Source: Micromonospora noduli
GTDB taxonomy: Bacteria; Actinomycetota; Actinomycetes; Mycobacteriales; Micromonosporaceae
Length of the DNA stretch: 64,000 nt
Direction of reading: 5' to 3'
NCBI RefSeq assembly: GCF_003264365.1
Contig: NZ_PYAK01000011.1
Span: 62,001-126,000, forward strand
Under the pieces are notes generated by a model that was given only the letters and a program-made list of their open reading frames with translations, had not been told where the DNA came from and did no database searches. The position numbers and the translations under genes were made by a program. Of this stretch, positions 34,275-42,683 are shown in pieces. Position 1 is the stretch's first letter; the number at the start of each line of letters is the position of its first letter.

Positions 34275-35435
34275 ATGGCGAGCAGACCCGAACGGCTGCT
34301 GCGGGGCGGTGACTCGCCGCTGAGCGCCTCGTTCCTCGAGCTGTTCTTCGATCTGGCGTTCGTGCTCGCCCTCAGTCAGCTGGCCACCCACCTGCTGCAC
34401 GACCTCACCCTGGCCGGTGCGCTGCGGACCGCCGTGCTGTTGACCGGAGTCTGGTGGATCTGGGTGCCCACCACCTGGTTCGCCGACTGGTACGACCCGG
34501 AGAGCCCGGCGGTGCGGTGGCTGTTGGTGGGTTCGGCGCTGGGCAGCCTGCTGACCGGGGTGGCGATCCCGCAGGCGCTGGACGGGCGGGGCCTGCTCTT
34601 CGCCGGCGCGTACGTCTCGGTGCACATCGCCCGGGGCGTGGTCACCGCCGTCGGGCTGCGAGGTCACCCGCGGCAGATCCGGACGCTGCGCATCCTCTGC
34701 TGGTTCAGCGTCTCCGCCGTGCCGTGGCTCGCCGGTGGGTTTCTGCCGCAGTGGCGGGTGCCGCTCTGGCTGCTCGCCCTCGCCCTCGACCTCACCGGTC
34801 CGCGACTCCGCTGGCCCACGCCGGGGATGGGCCGGACCAGGCGGGAGGAACTGCACCTGGCCGGTGAGCACTTCGCCGAGCGGTACCAGCAGATCATGAT
34901 CATTGCGCTCGGCGAACTCGTTCTGGTCGCCGGCCTCTCGTACGCCGGCACCGACCTTCACTTCCCGCAGACTGTCGCGTTCCTGCTGGTCTTCGCCACC
35001 GCGGTGCTGATCGGTCTGCTCTACGTCACGCCCGCCGGCCAGCGCCTCGGCCCGGCCATCGAGCGCGCCGACCCGGCCCGGCTCGGCGTCATCACCGGAT
35101 ACCTGCACCTGGTGATGATCGCCGGGCTGGTGGTCACCGCCGTCGGGGCCGAACTGAGCATCGCCCACCCCACGGAGACCGGTGACACGACAGCGGTCCT
35201 GGTCATCCTGAGCGGCCCGACGCTGTTCCTCGTCGGGCGGATCCTCTTCTCGGCGGCGATCCACCGGCGACTCTCCTGGCCCCGGGTCGCCGCCCTGTTC
35301 GTGCTGGCCGCTGCGGCGGCCGTGCTGCGGCTGCCGCTGTTGGTGGTCAGCGCGGTCGCCACCGGGGTGGTGCTCGTGGTGGTCGTCCTGGACCACGCCG
35401 GCATTCGGTCCTACCGCCACCGAGCTGGCGCGTAG
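34275..35435 (+). CDS. LtrA-family membrane protein (copy 1)
   Basis: A 386-residue polytopic protein of the low-temperature-requirement A family. It opens with SASFLELFFDLAFVLALSQLATHLL, diagnostic of LtrA, and has about ten to twelve hydrophobic helices. The middle motif GEHFAERYQQIMIIALGELVL is also typical. The physiological role is not established. ATG 34275 follows GGGAGGAG. A second family member lies at 36390 in the opposite orientation, with the MarR-GNAT gene between. Confidence 0.9.
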   Translation: MASRPERLLRGGDSPLSASFLELFFDLAFVLALSQLATHLLHDLTLAGALRTAVLLTGVWWIWVPTTWFADWYDPESPAVRWLLVGSALGSLLTGVAIPQALDGRGLLFAGAYVSVHIARGVVTAVGLRGHPRQIRTLRILCWFSVSAVPWLAGGFLPQWRVPLWLLALALDLTGPRLRWPTPGMGRTRREELHLAGEHFAERYQQIMIIALGELVLVAGLSYAGTDLHFPQTVAFLLVFATAVLIGLLYVTPAGQRLGPAIERADPARLGVITGYLHLVMIAGLVVTAVGAELSIAHPTETGDTTAVLVILSGPTLFLVGRILFSAAIHRRLSWPRVAALFVLAAAAAVLRLPLLVVSAVATGVVLVVVVLDHAGIRSYRHRAGA

Positions 35436-35443
35436 TCAATAAG

Positions 35444-35463
35444 CCTGACTAAAGTCAGGTATA
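35444..35463 (+). promoter_or_regulatory. Palindromic operator and leaderless start of the MarR-GNAT gene
   Basis: CCTGACT (35444-35450) and AGTCAGG (35453-35459) form a perfect dyad that overlaps a TAAAGT -10 candidate (35450-35455), 7 nt before the ATG at 35463. Autorepression by the MarR domain is the likely use (inference). Confidence 0.5.
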
Positions 35464-36359
35464 TGGACTCGGCTCTCATCGCCGCGGTGCGGCGGTTCAA
35501 CCGGACGGTCACCCAACGGGTGGGTGCGCTCGACGACGAGTACATGGCCCAGGGACGCCCGCTGGGGCAGGCCCGGCTGCTCTGGGAGATCGGCCCCGCC
35601 GGTGCCGAGGTCGCCGCGCTGCGGGCCCGGCTCGGCCTGGACTCCGGATATCTCAGCCGACTCCTGCGCACCCTTGAGAACGACGGCCTCGTCGCTGTGG
35701 GACCAACCGACGAGACCGGCGGCGACGGGCGCGTCCGCATCGCCACCCTCACCGACGCCGGCCGGACCCAGTGGGCCGACCTGGACCAGCGGTCGGACGA
35801 TCTGGCCGCCTCGATCCTCGAACCGCTCACCGAACACCGCCGCGAACGACTCGTCACCGCCATGGCCGAGGTCGAACGGCTGCTCATCGGCTCGATGGTC
35901 GTCATCGAGCCATGCCCGCCGGGCGACCCGCGAGCACGCGCGTGCCTGCGGGCCTACGCCCGCGACATCGCGCGACGATTCGACGACGGGTTCGACCCCG
36001 AACTGAGCAACCGGGTCCACGACGATGCGCTCGTCCCGCCCAACGGGGTGCTCCTGCTCGCCACCCTCAACAGCGAACCGATCGGCTGCGGCGCAGTCAA
36101 ACTCCACACCGACGCGCCCGCCGAGATCAAACGCGTGTGGGTGGCCGACACCGTACGTGGGCTCGGCGTGGGGCGGCGGCTGCTGGGCGAGTTGGAACGG
36201 TACGCCGCCGAGCGCGGCGCGACCGCCGTCCGGCTGGACACCAACCGCAACCTCACCGAGGCGATCGCCCTGTACCGGGCGACCGGTTACCGGGAGATCG
36301 AGGCGTACAACACCGAGCGCTACGCCCACCACTGGTTCGAGAAGCAGCTGCGACGGTGA
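35463..36359 (+). CDS. Bifunctional MarR-type regulator/GNAT acetyltransferase
   Basis: A 298-residue fusion. Residues about 1-145 form a MarR winged helix (ARLGLDSGYLSRLLRTLENDGLV is the recognition region). Residues about 150-298 form a GNAT domain with the acetyl-CoA loop VRGLGVGRRLLGELE. Such fusions are known in bacteria but their substrates are mostly unknown. It lacks a Shine-Dalgarno site and seems leaderless, with a perfect dyad over the -10. It lies between two LtrA genes, which could be its regulatory targets, and is convergent with the second one. Confidence 0.9.
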   Translation: MDSALIAAVRRFNRTVTQRVGALDDEYMAQGRPLGQARLLWEIGPAGAEVAALRARLGLDSGYLSRLLRTLENDGLVAVGPTDETGGDGRVRIATLTDAGRTQWADLDQRSDDLAASILEPLTEHRRERLVTAMAEVERLLIGSMVVIEPCPPGDPRARACLRAYARDIARRFDDGFDPELSNRVHDDALVPPNGVLLLATLNSEPIGCGAVKLHTDAPAEIKRVWVADTVRGLGVGRRLLGELERYAAERGATAVRLDTNRNLTEAIALYRATGYREIEAYNTERYAHHWFEKQLRR

Positions 36360-36389
36360 CGGAACTTGGTCCGGTGCGGTCTCGGCTGG

Positions 36390-37571
36390 CTATCCAGGTG
36401 GCGACGGTGGCTCAGGTGGGCGTCCCCGCGTATGGCCGGCGTCCGAGATGGCGACCCCGGCCAGGACCACGGCGGCGGCGAGTGCAGCCACGATCGGCGG
36501 TACGAGGAGCATCAACGGCGTCAGGGCGGCCAGGGCGAGCAGCCCGATCGGCCGGTCCCGGGACACCCGGCTGAAGACCACGTACTCGAAGCGGGAGCGC
36601 CCGGCCAGGAACAGCGCCGGTCCGCCGAGGATGATCGCGATCCAGGCCGGTTCAGGATGCCCGGACGGATGGGCGATGACGAGTTCGGCGCCGACCGCTG
36701 CGACGACGACACCGGCCACCATGACCAGGTGGGCGTAGAACGCCGACAGTCCAAGGCGGGCTGGATCGCGGGAGTTGGCGATGGCTGACGCCGACAACTC
36801 CCCGGCACGGTAGATGTAGATGCGCCAGAGCAGCACCGTGGCGGCGATCGACACCAGGAACGCCGTGGTCCGGTCGGGTGCGAAGCCGCTGCCGCCGAGG
36901 GTCGACGCGGAGACCAGGATCATCTCGCCCAGCGCGATGATGAAGAACTGTCGGTGACGCTCGGCCAGGTGTTCGGCCGCGCTCGGCAACTCCGACGGCG
37001 GCGAGCGGCCCAGGCCGGGTGTCAGGTAGCGGAGTTTTCCCGCCAGATAGTCGATGGCCACCGCCAGCACCCACAGTGCCTCCCGAGTGGTGCCGTGCGC
37101 CAGTGCCCCTGCGATCCACGGCACAGCGGATGCGCAGAACCAGATGACCACCCGTAGGGCGCCGCGCTGCAGCTCGTGGCCCCGCAGTGCGATGAGAAGG
37201 CCGATGCTGCGACCGACCTGGACGGCGACGTACGCGCCCGCGAAGACCAGGCCCTGCGCCCCGAAGGCATCTGGTAGCGCGACGGCCATCAGCAGACTGC
37301 CGACCAGAGTCGCGATGACCAGCAGTTGAATCGTCGGCCGCTGCGGGTCGAACCGGTCCGGGACCGTCGCCGTGCTGCACCAGACCCACCACACCGCCAG
37401 CAGCAGCACCAGCGTGTGGAAGGTGCCACGCCAGGTGAGGTCCTGGCTGAGCACCCGCCCGAGCTGGGTGAGCACGTAGACGAACGCCAGATCGAAGAAG
37501 AGCTCCAGGAAGGTGGCCCGTTGCGGATCCCCGGGCTTCCGCAGCAGCTTGCCCGCACTACTCGTCGTCAT
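36390..37571 (-). CDS. LtrA-family membrane protein (copy 2)
   Basis: A 393-residue polytopic LtrA protein. RATFLELFFDLAFVYVLTQLG at the N-terminus and AAEHLAERHRQFFIIALGEMIL in the middle are the family hallmarks. About ten membrane segments are visible. It is a diverged paralogue of the protein at 34275 rather than a recent duplicate. Start ATG at 37571. Convergent with the MarR-GNAT gene, 30 nt apart. Confidence 0.9.
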   Translation of the reverse strand: MTTSSAGKLLRKPGDPQRATFLELFFDLAFVYVLTQLGRVLSQDLTWRGTFHTLVLLLAVWWVWCSTATVPDRFDPQRPTIQLLVIATLVGSLLMAVALPDAFGAQGLVFAGAYVAVQVGRSIGLLIALRGHELQRGALRVVIWFCASAVPWIAGALAHGTTREALWVLAVAIDYLAGKLRYLTPGLGRSPPSELPSAAEHLAERHRQFFIIALGEMILVSASTLGGSGFAPDRTTAFLVSIAATVLLWRIYIYRAGELSASAIANSRDPARLGLSAFYAHLVMVAGVVVAAVGAELVIAHPSGHPEPAWIAIILGGPALFLAGRSRFEYVVFSRVSRDRPIGLLALAALTPLMLLVPPIVAALAAAVVLAGVAISDAGHTRGRPPEPPSPPG

Positions 37572-37644
37572 CGGCTCGCCCGTCCTGTGGGGTTATGCGC
37601 GCTCTGCGGCATTCGTACCACGTGGCAGGGGTGAGTCAGCCGGG

Positions 37645-38526
37645 CTACTCGATGACGCTGAGGTGGTGCGCCGCGCTGGCGAACGACCGGATGAGTTCCG
37701 TCTCGCTGCCGGTACGCCAGATCAGCCCCCACCGACCCGGCGGGGCGTCGTGGATGGGCACGTAGGCGATGTCCGGCCGCGCGTAGTAGCGGGCGGCCTG
37801 GGCGTGCACGGGCGAGACGGCTTCACCAGTGACGAGGATCGGGATCATCTCCTGGAAGTTGGAGACCGACGGGCCGATCGGGATCAACTGTCCGCTGGGT
37901 GTGCGTACGGGCACCAGGATCTCCCGCCAGTAGTCCGGCCGGGCCCCGCCCATGACCGTCTCGTCCGCCAGGTCCTCGTAGGAGACCGATTTGCGGCCGG
38001 CCAGCCGGTGGGTTGCGCCGACGGCCAGCACGATGGGTTCGGTGTAGATCACCGGGCCGACGGTGAGGTCCGGCTCCTTGACGGGCAGCCACACGATCTG
38101 CACGTCGATGTCGCCGGCGCGCAGCCGACCGAAGGGATCGCCGAAGTCGACATGCCGGAGCTGCACTTCGCACTCAGGGTGGTCCTTCGCGAACGCGTCG
38201 AACAACTCGCGGAAATCGTGGAGGTTGACGGCGATCGACCCGACCCGCAGCACCCCGGTCTTGCCGCGGGCGGCGAGCCTGGCCCGGTCCATGCCCTCGT
38301 GCAGACCTCGGTACATGGGCTGAATGTCGTCGAAGAGCCGTTGCCCGATCGGTGTGAGCGTCACCTGTCTGTTGTTCCGCTCGAACAGCGCGGCGCCGAT
38401 CCGACGTTCCTGCTTCTTGATCGCCTGGCTGACCCGGGCCTGGGTCACGTGCAGCCGTTCGGCGGTGCGGGTGAAGTGCAGTTCCTCCGCCAGGGTCAGA
38501 AAGATCTCGATGTCACGGAGTTCCAT
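37645..38526 (-). CDS. LysR-family transcriptional regulator
   Basis: A 293-residue LysR regulator. The winged helix-turn-helix (ELRDIEIFLTLAEELHFTRTAERLHVTQARVSQAIKK) spans about residues 2-38; the effector-binding domain follows from about residue 90. The ATG at 38526 is preferred over a GTG at 38544. It is divergent from the RibD-like reductase and GNAT pair, which is the usual position for its target genes. Confidence 0.92.
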   Translation of the reverse strand: MELRDIEIFLTLAEELHFTRTAERLHVTQARVSQAIKKQERRIGAALFERNNRQVTLTPIGQRLFDDIQPMYRGLHEGMDRARLAARGKTGVLRVGSIAVNLHDFRELFDAFAKDHPECEVQLRHVDFGDPFGRLRAGDIDVQIVWLPVKEPDLTVGPVIYTEPIVLAVGATHRLAGRKSVSYEDLADETVMGGARPDYWREILVPVRTPSGQLIPIGPSVSNFQEMIPILVTGEAVSPVHAQAARYYARPDIAYVPIHDAPPGRWGLIWRTGSETELIRSFASAAHHLSVIE

Positions 38527-38544
38527 GTGCTGTTCCCGATCCAC

Positions 38545-38564
38545 CCATTAGCGAAGGGTTATGG
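38545..38564. promoter_or_regulatory. Candidate LysR-type binding dyad
   Basis: CCATTA and TTATGG flank 8 nt in the divergent interval. The dyad is imperfect (5 of 6) and short, so this is a weak candidate only. Confidence 0.25.
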
Positions 38565-38663
38565 CAAGTTACCAGTTGTGATCTTGTAGCCCGGTGCCTC
38601 GCCGGGCAGGCTGATGGACGTCGTCGCCGAACAGCATCCGGCAGCCTGAACGAGGAGATCGTC

Positions 38664-39275
38664 GTGCGCAAGCTCGTGTATTACATCGCCACCACCCTGG
38701 ACGGCTTCATCGCCGGTCCCGACGGCGCCGACCCCACCGGCCCCGGCGGGTTCTGGCCCGTCCCGGACGACTACCTGCACCACCTCGTGAGCGAATATCC
38801 GGAGACGCTCCCCGGTCCGGCCCGACAGGCGTTCGGCATCACCGACCAGGGCAGCCGGTTCGACACTGTGCTGGAAGGGCGCCACTCGTACGAGGTGGGC
38901 CTGAAGGCCGGCGTGACCGACGCGTACCCGCACCTGCGCCACCTGGTGTTCTCCCGCACGCTGGGCAGCAGCCCGGACCCGGCCGTCGAGGTCATCGGCC
39001 AAGACCCGATCGCCACGGTACGAGAGCTGAAGCGGCACGACGGCAAGGACGTCTGGGTGATCGGCGGCGGCGCACTGGCCGGTGCCCTCTACCCCGAGAT
39101 CGACCAGCTGATCATCAAGCTTGCCCCGTTGACCATTGGCGCCGGCATCCCGCTCTTCGGCCGCGACGCCGTCTTCACACCACGCACCTGGCGCCTGACC
39201 GACCACACCGTTCTGGACAGTGGCGCTCTCTTCCTCACCTACACGCGCACACAGACCGGAAACGAGCCCGCATGA
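38664..39275 (+). CDS. Dihydrofolate-reductase-like/RibD C-terminal domain protein
   Basis: A 203-residue protein of the RibD C-terminal (DHFR-like) fold. It starts RKLVYYIATTLDGFIAGPDG, diagnostic of the family, and keeps the nucleotide-binding DVWVIGGGALAGALY near residue 130. Members are small NADPH-dependent reductases of mostly unknown substrate. The GTG at 38664 follows GAGGAG. It overlaps the next gene by ATGA, so the two are coupled. Confidence 0.9.
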   Translation: MRKLVYYIATTLDGFIAGPDGADPTGPGGFWPVPDDYLHHLVSEYPETLPGPARQAFGITDQGSRFDTVLEGRHSYEVGLKAGVTDAYPHLRHLVFSRTLGSSPDPAVEVIGQDPIATVRELKRHDGKDVWVIGGGALAGALYPEIDQLIIKLAPLTIGAGIPLFGRDAVFTPRTWRLTDHTVLDSGALFLTYTRTQTGNEPA

Positions 39276-40216
39276 GCACGTCCCATGACACCGTCACGAT
39301 CCGTCCCATCACCGGGCCGGACGAGATCGCCCTGTTCAACCGTCTGCCGTACACCATCAATCACGAGCTCGACGACGACCTTGCCGACAAGCGCCGCCGA
39401 CCGGAGTGGATGTGGGTGGCAGTGCGCGGCGACCGACTGCTGGCAAGGGTCGCCTGGTGGGGCCGCAGCGGCGACGACACTCCGCTACTGCTGGACATCC
39501 TCGACATCGACGACACCGCCGAGGACCTGACCGAGGTGGCACAGGCGTTGTACGAGACGGCCGCGAAGCAGGTCCTGGCACCCGGCGCGGTCCCTCCCGA
39601 ATACGGCCGCTTCATTCCGGCGGACTGGCGAGAGGACCCGGACGCGTACCGGGCGGTGCGACTGAGGATAGGCGTGCTGGAGAACACCGGCGCGCACCTG
39701 ACTGTCGAACGGCTCCGCCTGGAGTGGAACCCGGCGGCAGGCGTACCGACGCCCGACCGACGCCTGGCCTTCCGCCCGGTCGGCGACACCGACGAGCTGA
39801 TCGCGTTGATGACCCGCACCCTGGACGGGACCCTGGACGCGCACAGTCGTGGCGACCTGGCGCAGATGTCCCCGCACGAGGCCGCGGTCAAGCACTACGA
39901 ACAGGAGTTCGCCACGTACTCCAGCCCTCGTGAGTGGTGGCGCATCGGCACGTTGGGCGAGGACGGCGAGCCCGTCGGGTTCGTCGTCCCGGCCCGCAAC
40001 GCCTACCACCCGGTGATCGCCTACCTCGGCGTCGTCCCGGAGCACCGGGGTCGGGGGTATGTCGACGGCCTCCTCGCCGAGGGCACCCGGATCCTGGCCG
40101 AGGAGGACGTGCCACGCATCCGCGCCGCCACCGACCTGGGCAATGCCCCGATGGCGAACGCCTTCGCCCGGGCCGGCTACGTCAACTTCGAGCGCGCCAT
40201 CAACATGGCCTGGTAG
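39272..40216 (+). CDS. GNAT-family N-acetyltransferase
   Basis: A 314-residue protein with a C-terminal GNAT domain. GVVPEHRGRGYVDGLLAEGTRIL (about residues 250-272) is the acetyl-CoA-binding loop. The N-terminal half may be a diverged second GNAT lobe. It is translationally coupled to the RibD-like gene by a 4-nt overlap. The acceptor substrate is unknown. Confidence 0.85.
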   Translation: MSTSHDTVTIRPITGPDEIALFNRLPYTINHELDDDLADKRRRPEWMWVAVRGDRLLARVAWWGRSGDDTPLLLDILDIDDTAEDLTEVAQALYETAAKQVLAPGAVPPEYGRFIPADWREDPDAYRAVRLRIGVLENTGAHLTVERLRLEWNPAAGVPTPDRRLAFRPVGDTDELIALMTRTLDGTLDAHSRGDLAQMSPHEAAVKHYEQEFATYSSPREWWRIGTLGEDGEPVGFVVPARNAYHPVIAYLGVVPEHRGRGYVDGLLAEGTRILAEEDVPRIRAATDLGNAPMANAFARAGYVNFERAINMAW

Positions 40217-40225
40217 CCGCGGCGG

Positions 40226-40630
40226 CTACAGCCGTTCGAAGCTCTCCATGCCGGCGAGTTTCAGCACCTCGGTCCGGGTCGCCGGGCATTCCAGCCGGGT
40301 CTGGTCGTCGATCTGGCGGCCGGTCGGCACGGGACCCTGCTTCTCGTACCAGGAATAGAGGTTCACCGTAAGGTTGGCCATCGCGCCCGTCTCGGACCCG
40401 ATCCCCTTCAGCGTCGGCAACTGGCCATCCAGGTAGGCACACACCTCCTCCGCCGACGCAGGGGCGGAGCCGTTGGTCGGAGCCGCACGGACTGGGTCGG
40501 TCGCGGCGTTGGTCACGGTGGGGGTGCCCGGCGCCGCGGCCCCGGTGGGCGAGGGCGCGTCGGCGTCGGTACACGCCGTCAGAGCCAGCACGAGGCAGAG
40601 GGCCGGCGCGAGCGTTCGGATCGTTCTCAT
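40226..40630 (-). CDS. Small lipoprotein, unknown function
   Basis: A 134-residue exported protein. The signal peptide ends in the lipobox LTACT (Cys at about residue 20). A Pro/Thr/Ala-rich tether (about 22-60) precedes a small domain with two Cys (EEVCAYL and RLECPAT), which may pair. No known family is recognised. ATG at 40630; convergent with the GNAT gene, 10 nt apart. Confidence 0.72.
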   Translation of the reverse strand: MRTIRTLAPALCLVLALTACTDADAPSPTGAAAPGTPTVTNAATDPVRAAPTNGSAPASAEEVCAYLDGQLPTLKGIGSETGAMANLTVNLYSWYEKQGPVPTGRQIDDQTRLECPATRTEVLKLAGMESFERL

Positions 40631-40725
40631 CAAGCGTTTTCCTGACGTGGGTGCTGATTGTGGATGACCCGTGAACGGGCCGAAGCGGCTGGCTGGCCGT
40701 CGCTGAGCTGTGCGGGCGACGGCGG

Positions 40726-41589
40726 TCAGGCCGCCGCTGTCGCGGTGACGAGCCAGAGGCCGGCGGGCAGCCGGTGGCCGCCGCCGGGTCCACGAAACCG
40801 GTCAAGCAGCCGGACGGCCCCGGCTCGGGCTGAAGCCTGCCTGTCCGGTGCAGAAATTCGGTACGCGGCACCGGCGGGGCCGACCTCGATGAGCCATTCG
40901 GCTACCGCGTCGGCGTCGTCTGGAGCCTCCAGGGCGACATCGCACTCGCTGATCGTGACGGCGGTGAAGCCGGCGCTGGTGAGGACTCGGGCGAGGCGCG
41001 CGGGGTCGGCGAAGGAGTGTGGACCAGGCTCGTCACCTATCGGTAGCGGAGGCAGGGGCCCGAGGTGCGGTGCCGCGCCCAGCATCGCCGCGGACAGCCA
41101 CGGGTTGACGCTTCCGTCGCGAAAAACTGTCGCCGCGAGGCGTCCGCCCGTTCGCAGCGATCGCCGGATCGTGGCGCAGCCGGCGACCGGATCCGCCAGC
41201 AGCATCAGGGTCATTCGTGAGAACGCCGCGTCGAATGGGCCACCCGGTAGGACATCGACAGTCTCGATGTCGGCCACGTGGAACTGGATGCCCGGGTACC
41301 GGTCCGGACGGAACCGTTGCCGGGCGGTGGTCACCATCGCCTCAGCGAGGTCGACACCCACGGCTGCGCCGGTCTCGCCGACGGCCGTGGCCAGCTCGGC
41401 GGTGGTGCCGCCGCAGCCGCAGCCCACGTCGAGGATCCGCTCGCCCGGCCGTGCGGCCAGTCGATCCATCGCCGGTGCGCCCAGCGGCCGACCGACCTCG
41501 TCCTGTCTGTCGGCGTGGCGAATCCAGCCAGTTGCTGCCCCCGCCCAGAAAGCAGCGTTGCGGGAACGCAGGCTGGCGGTGTCGGCCAT
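40726..41589 (-). CDS. SAM-dependent methyltransferase
   Basis: A 287-residue class I methyltransferase. Motif I is ILDVGCGCGGTTAELA (about residues 53-68); VGVDLAEAMV and FSRMTLMLLADP mark motifs II and IV. The substrate is unknown. Its ATG overlaps the stop of the monooxygenase-like gene by one base, so the two form an operon. That operon is divergent from the TetR gene and probably under its control. Confidence 0.88.
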   Translation of the reverse strand: MADTASLRSRNAAFWAGAATGWIRHADRQDEVGRPLGAPAMDRLAARPGERILDVGCGCGGTTAELATAVGETGAAVGVDLAEAMVTTARQRFRPDRYPGIQFHVADIETVDVLPGGPFDAAFSRMTLMLLADPVAGCATIRRSLRTGGRLAATVFRDGSVNPWLSAAMLGAAPHLGPLPPLPIGDEPGPHSFADPARLARVLTSAGFTAVTISECDVALEAPDDADAVAEWLIEVGPAGAAYRISAPDRQASARAGAVRLLDRFRGPGGGHRLPAGLWLVTATAAA

Positions 41590-41882
41590 CAGAACGGCAT
41601 CTCGGTGCCGTCGACGCTCATCGAGCGGAAGTGGGCTGCCTTCGTCGGGTCGAAGCCGTCCTCCTGTGCCGCCAGGCCCGCAGCCCGGACCAGTCGCTCG
41701 GACTGGAACCGGCGGAACGCTGCTTCGTCCTGCCAGATGTTGATGATCCGCCAGCCGTCCTCGGTCGGCCCTGCGACATGGGCGACGAGGCCCAGCGGCC
41801 GGTCGGGGCCGAGGTGCCGTTCGACCTGCCGGTATTCCGCTTCGCTGACGCCGGGCATCTCCTGCAACACACCGAACGGCAT
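41589..41882 (-). CDS. Small antibiotic-biosynthesis-monooxygenase-like (dimeric alpha/beta barrel) protein
   Basis: A 97-residue protein with the compact alpha/beta barrel pattern of ABM-type proteins (PFGVLQEMPGVSEAEYRQV, WRIINIWQDEAAFRRFQ). Members act as small monooxygenases, heme-degrading enzymes or binding proteins. The ATG at 41882 is preferred because AGAGG sits 8 nt upstream; a GTG three codons earlier is possible. First gene of the pair with the methyltransferase. Confidence 0.75.
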   Translation of the reverse strand: MPFGVLQEMPGVSEAEYRQVERHLGPDRPLGLVAHVAGPTEDGWRIINIWQDEAAFRRFQSERLVRAAGLAAQEDGFDPTKAAHFRSMSVDGTEMPF

Positions 41883-41894
41883 GGCCGCCACCTC

Positions 41895-41917
41895 TCGATA
41901 GAGTTAAGCTCTATCGA
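41895..41917. promoter_or_regulatory. Probable TetR operator in the divergent promoter
   Basis: TCGATAGAG (41895-41903) and CTCTATCGA (41909-41917) form a perfect 9-bp dyad with a 5-nt spacer, between the divergent TetR and ABM genes. It overlaps the TTAAGC -35 candidate of tetR. Confidence 0.7.
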
Positions 41918-41939
41918 ATAGAGCACTACACTCGACGGG
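41904..41939 (+). promoter_or_regulatory. Probable leaderless promoter of the TetR gene
   Basis: TTAAGC (41904-41909), a 17-nt spacer and TACACT (41927-41932) lie 6 nt before the GTG at 41939. No Shine-Dalgarno site is seen. Confidence 0.5.
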
Positions 41940-42583
41940 TGGTTGTCAAGAGGCGTTACGACTCTTCCCGCCGACAGGAGCAGGCTCGACAGACCCGGCG
42001 GGCAATCCTCGAAGCGGCTGGCCGGCTGTTCGTCGACCCCGGTTATGCGGCTACGCCGCTGACCGCTGTCGCAGTGGAGGCCGGCGTCGCTGTCCAGACC
42101 CTGTACGCGGTGTTCGGCAGCAAGCGGCAACTGCTGTCCCAACTGGTCGACGTCACCCTGGCCGGCGACGACGAACCGGTGGCTCTGCCGGACCGGCCCT
42201 TCGTCGCCGAGATCCGCGCGCTCGCCGACCCCCGCGCCAAGCTCGTGCGCTACGCCCAGCACCTGACCGAGGTGAACGCCCGGCAGGCCCAGGTGATGCT
42301 CGCGCTGGCCGGAGCCGCCACGGCCGACCCGGACGCCGCCGAGATCTGGCGCAAGAACATCGACGACCGTCGCCGCGGAATGGCCATGTTCGCCGCGGAA
42401 CTCGTCGGCACGGGCGGCCTTCGCCCTGACCTGGACGTCGAGCAGGTGGCCGACATCCTCTGGTTGGCTCAGGACGTCCGCAACTTCGACTGGCTCGTTC
42501 GGCAACGCGGGTGGCGGCTGGAGCAGTACCAGCGCTGGTATGTGGACACCGTGAGTGGCGCCCTACTCGTCAGCACCGACTAG
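41939..42583 (+). CDS. TetR-family transcriptional regulator
   Basis: A 214-residue regulator. The TetR helix-turn-helix is ILEAAGRLFVDPGYAATPLTAVA... VAVQTLYAVFGSK (about residues 22-62), followed by an all-helical ligand domain. A perfect dyad lies between it and the divergent ABM/methyltransferase pair, so autoregulation and control of that pair are likely. The GTG at 41939 appears leaderless. Confidence 0.92.
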   Translation: MVVKRRYDSSRRQEQARQTRRAILEAAGRLFVDPGYAATPLTAVAVEAGVAVQTLYAVFGSKRQLLSQLVDVTLAGDDEPVALPDRPFVAEIRALADPRAKLVRYAQHLTEVNARQAQVMLALAGAATADPDAAEIWRKNIDDRRRGMAMFAAELVGTGGLRPDLDVEQVADILWLAQDVRNFDWLVRQRGWRLEQYQRWYVDTVSGALLVSTD

Positions 42584-42598
42584 CGGATGGTCCGGTCC

Positions 42599-42642
42599 GC
42601 CGCCGCATCTCGAGAGAGCAGCGCTGATCGAGATGCGGCGGC
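42599..42642. terminator. Bidirectional terminator between the TetR and permease genes
   Basis: Perfect 14-bp arms (42599-42612 and 42629-42642, GCCGCCGCATCTCG) with a 16-nt loop lie between convergent genes. Confidence 0.7.
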
Positions 42643-42683
42643 TGGAACGCGTTGCCGGTGGGGCCATCGTTTTAACGGCCCGA

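Noticed and set aside
33411-41589. Natural-product gene cluster suggested by two methyltransferases, a monooxygenase-like gene and acetyltransferases
   Set aside because: No core biosynthetic enzyme (PKS, NRPS, terpene or RiPP) is present and the genes are in separate units with different regulators.
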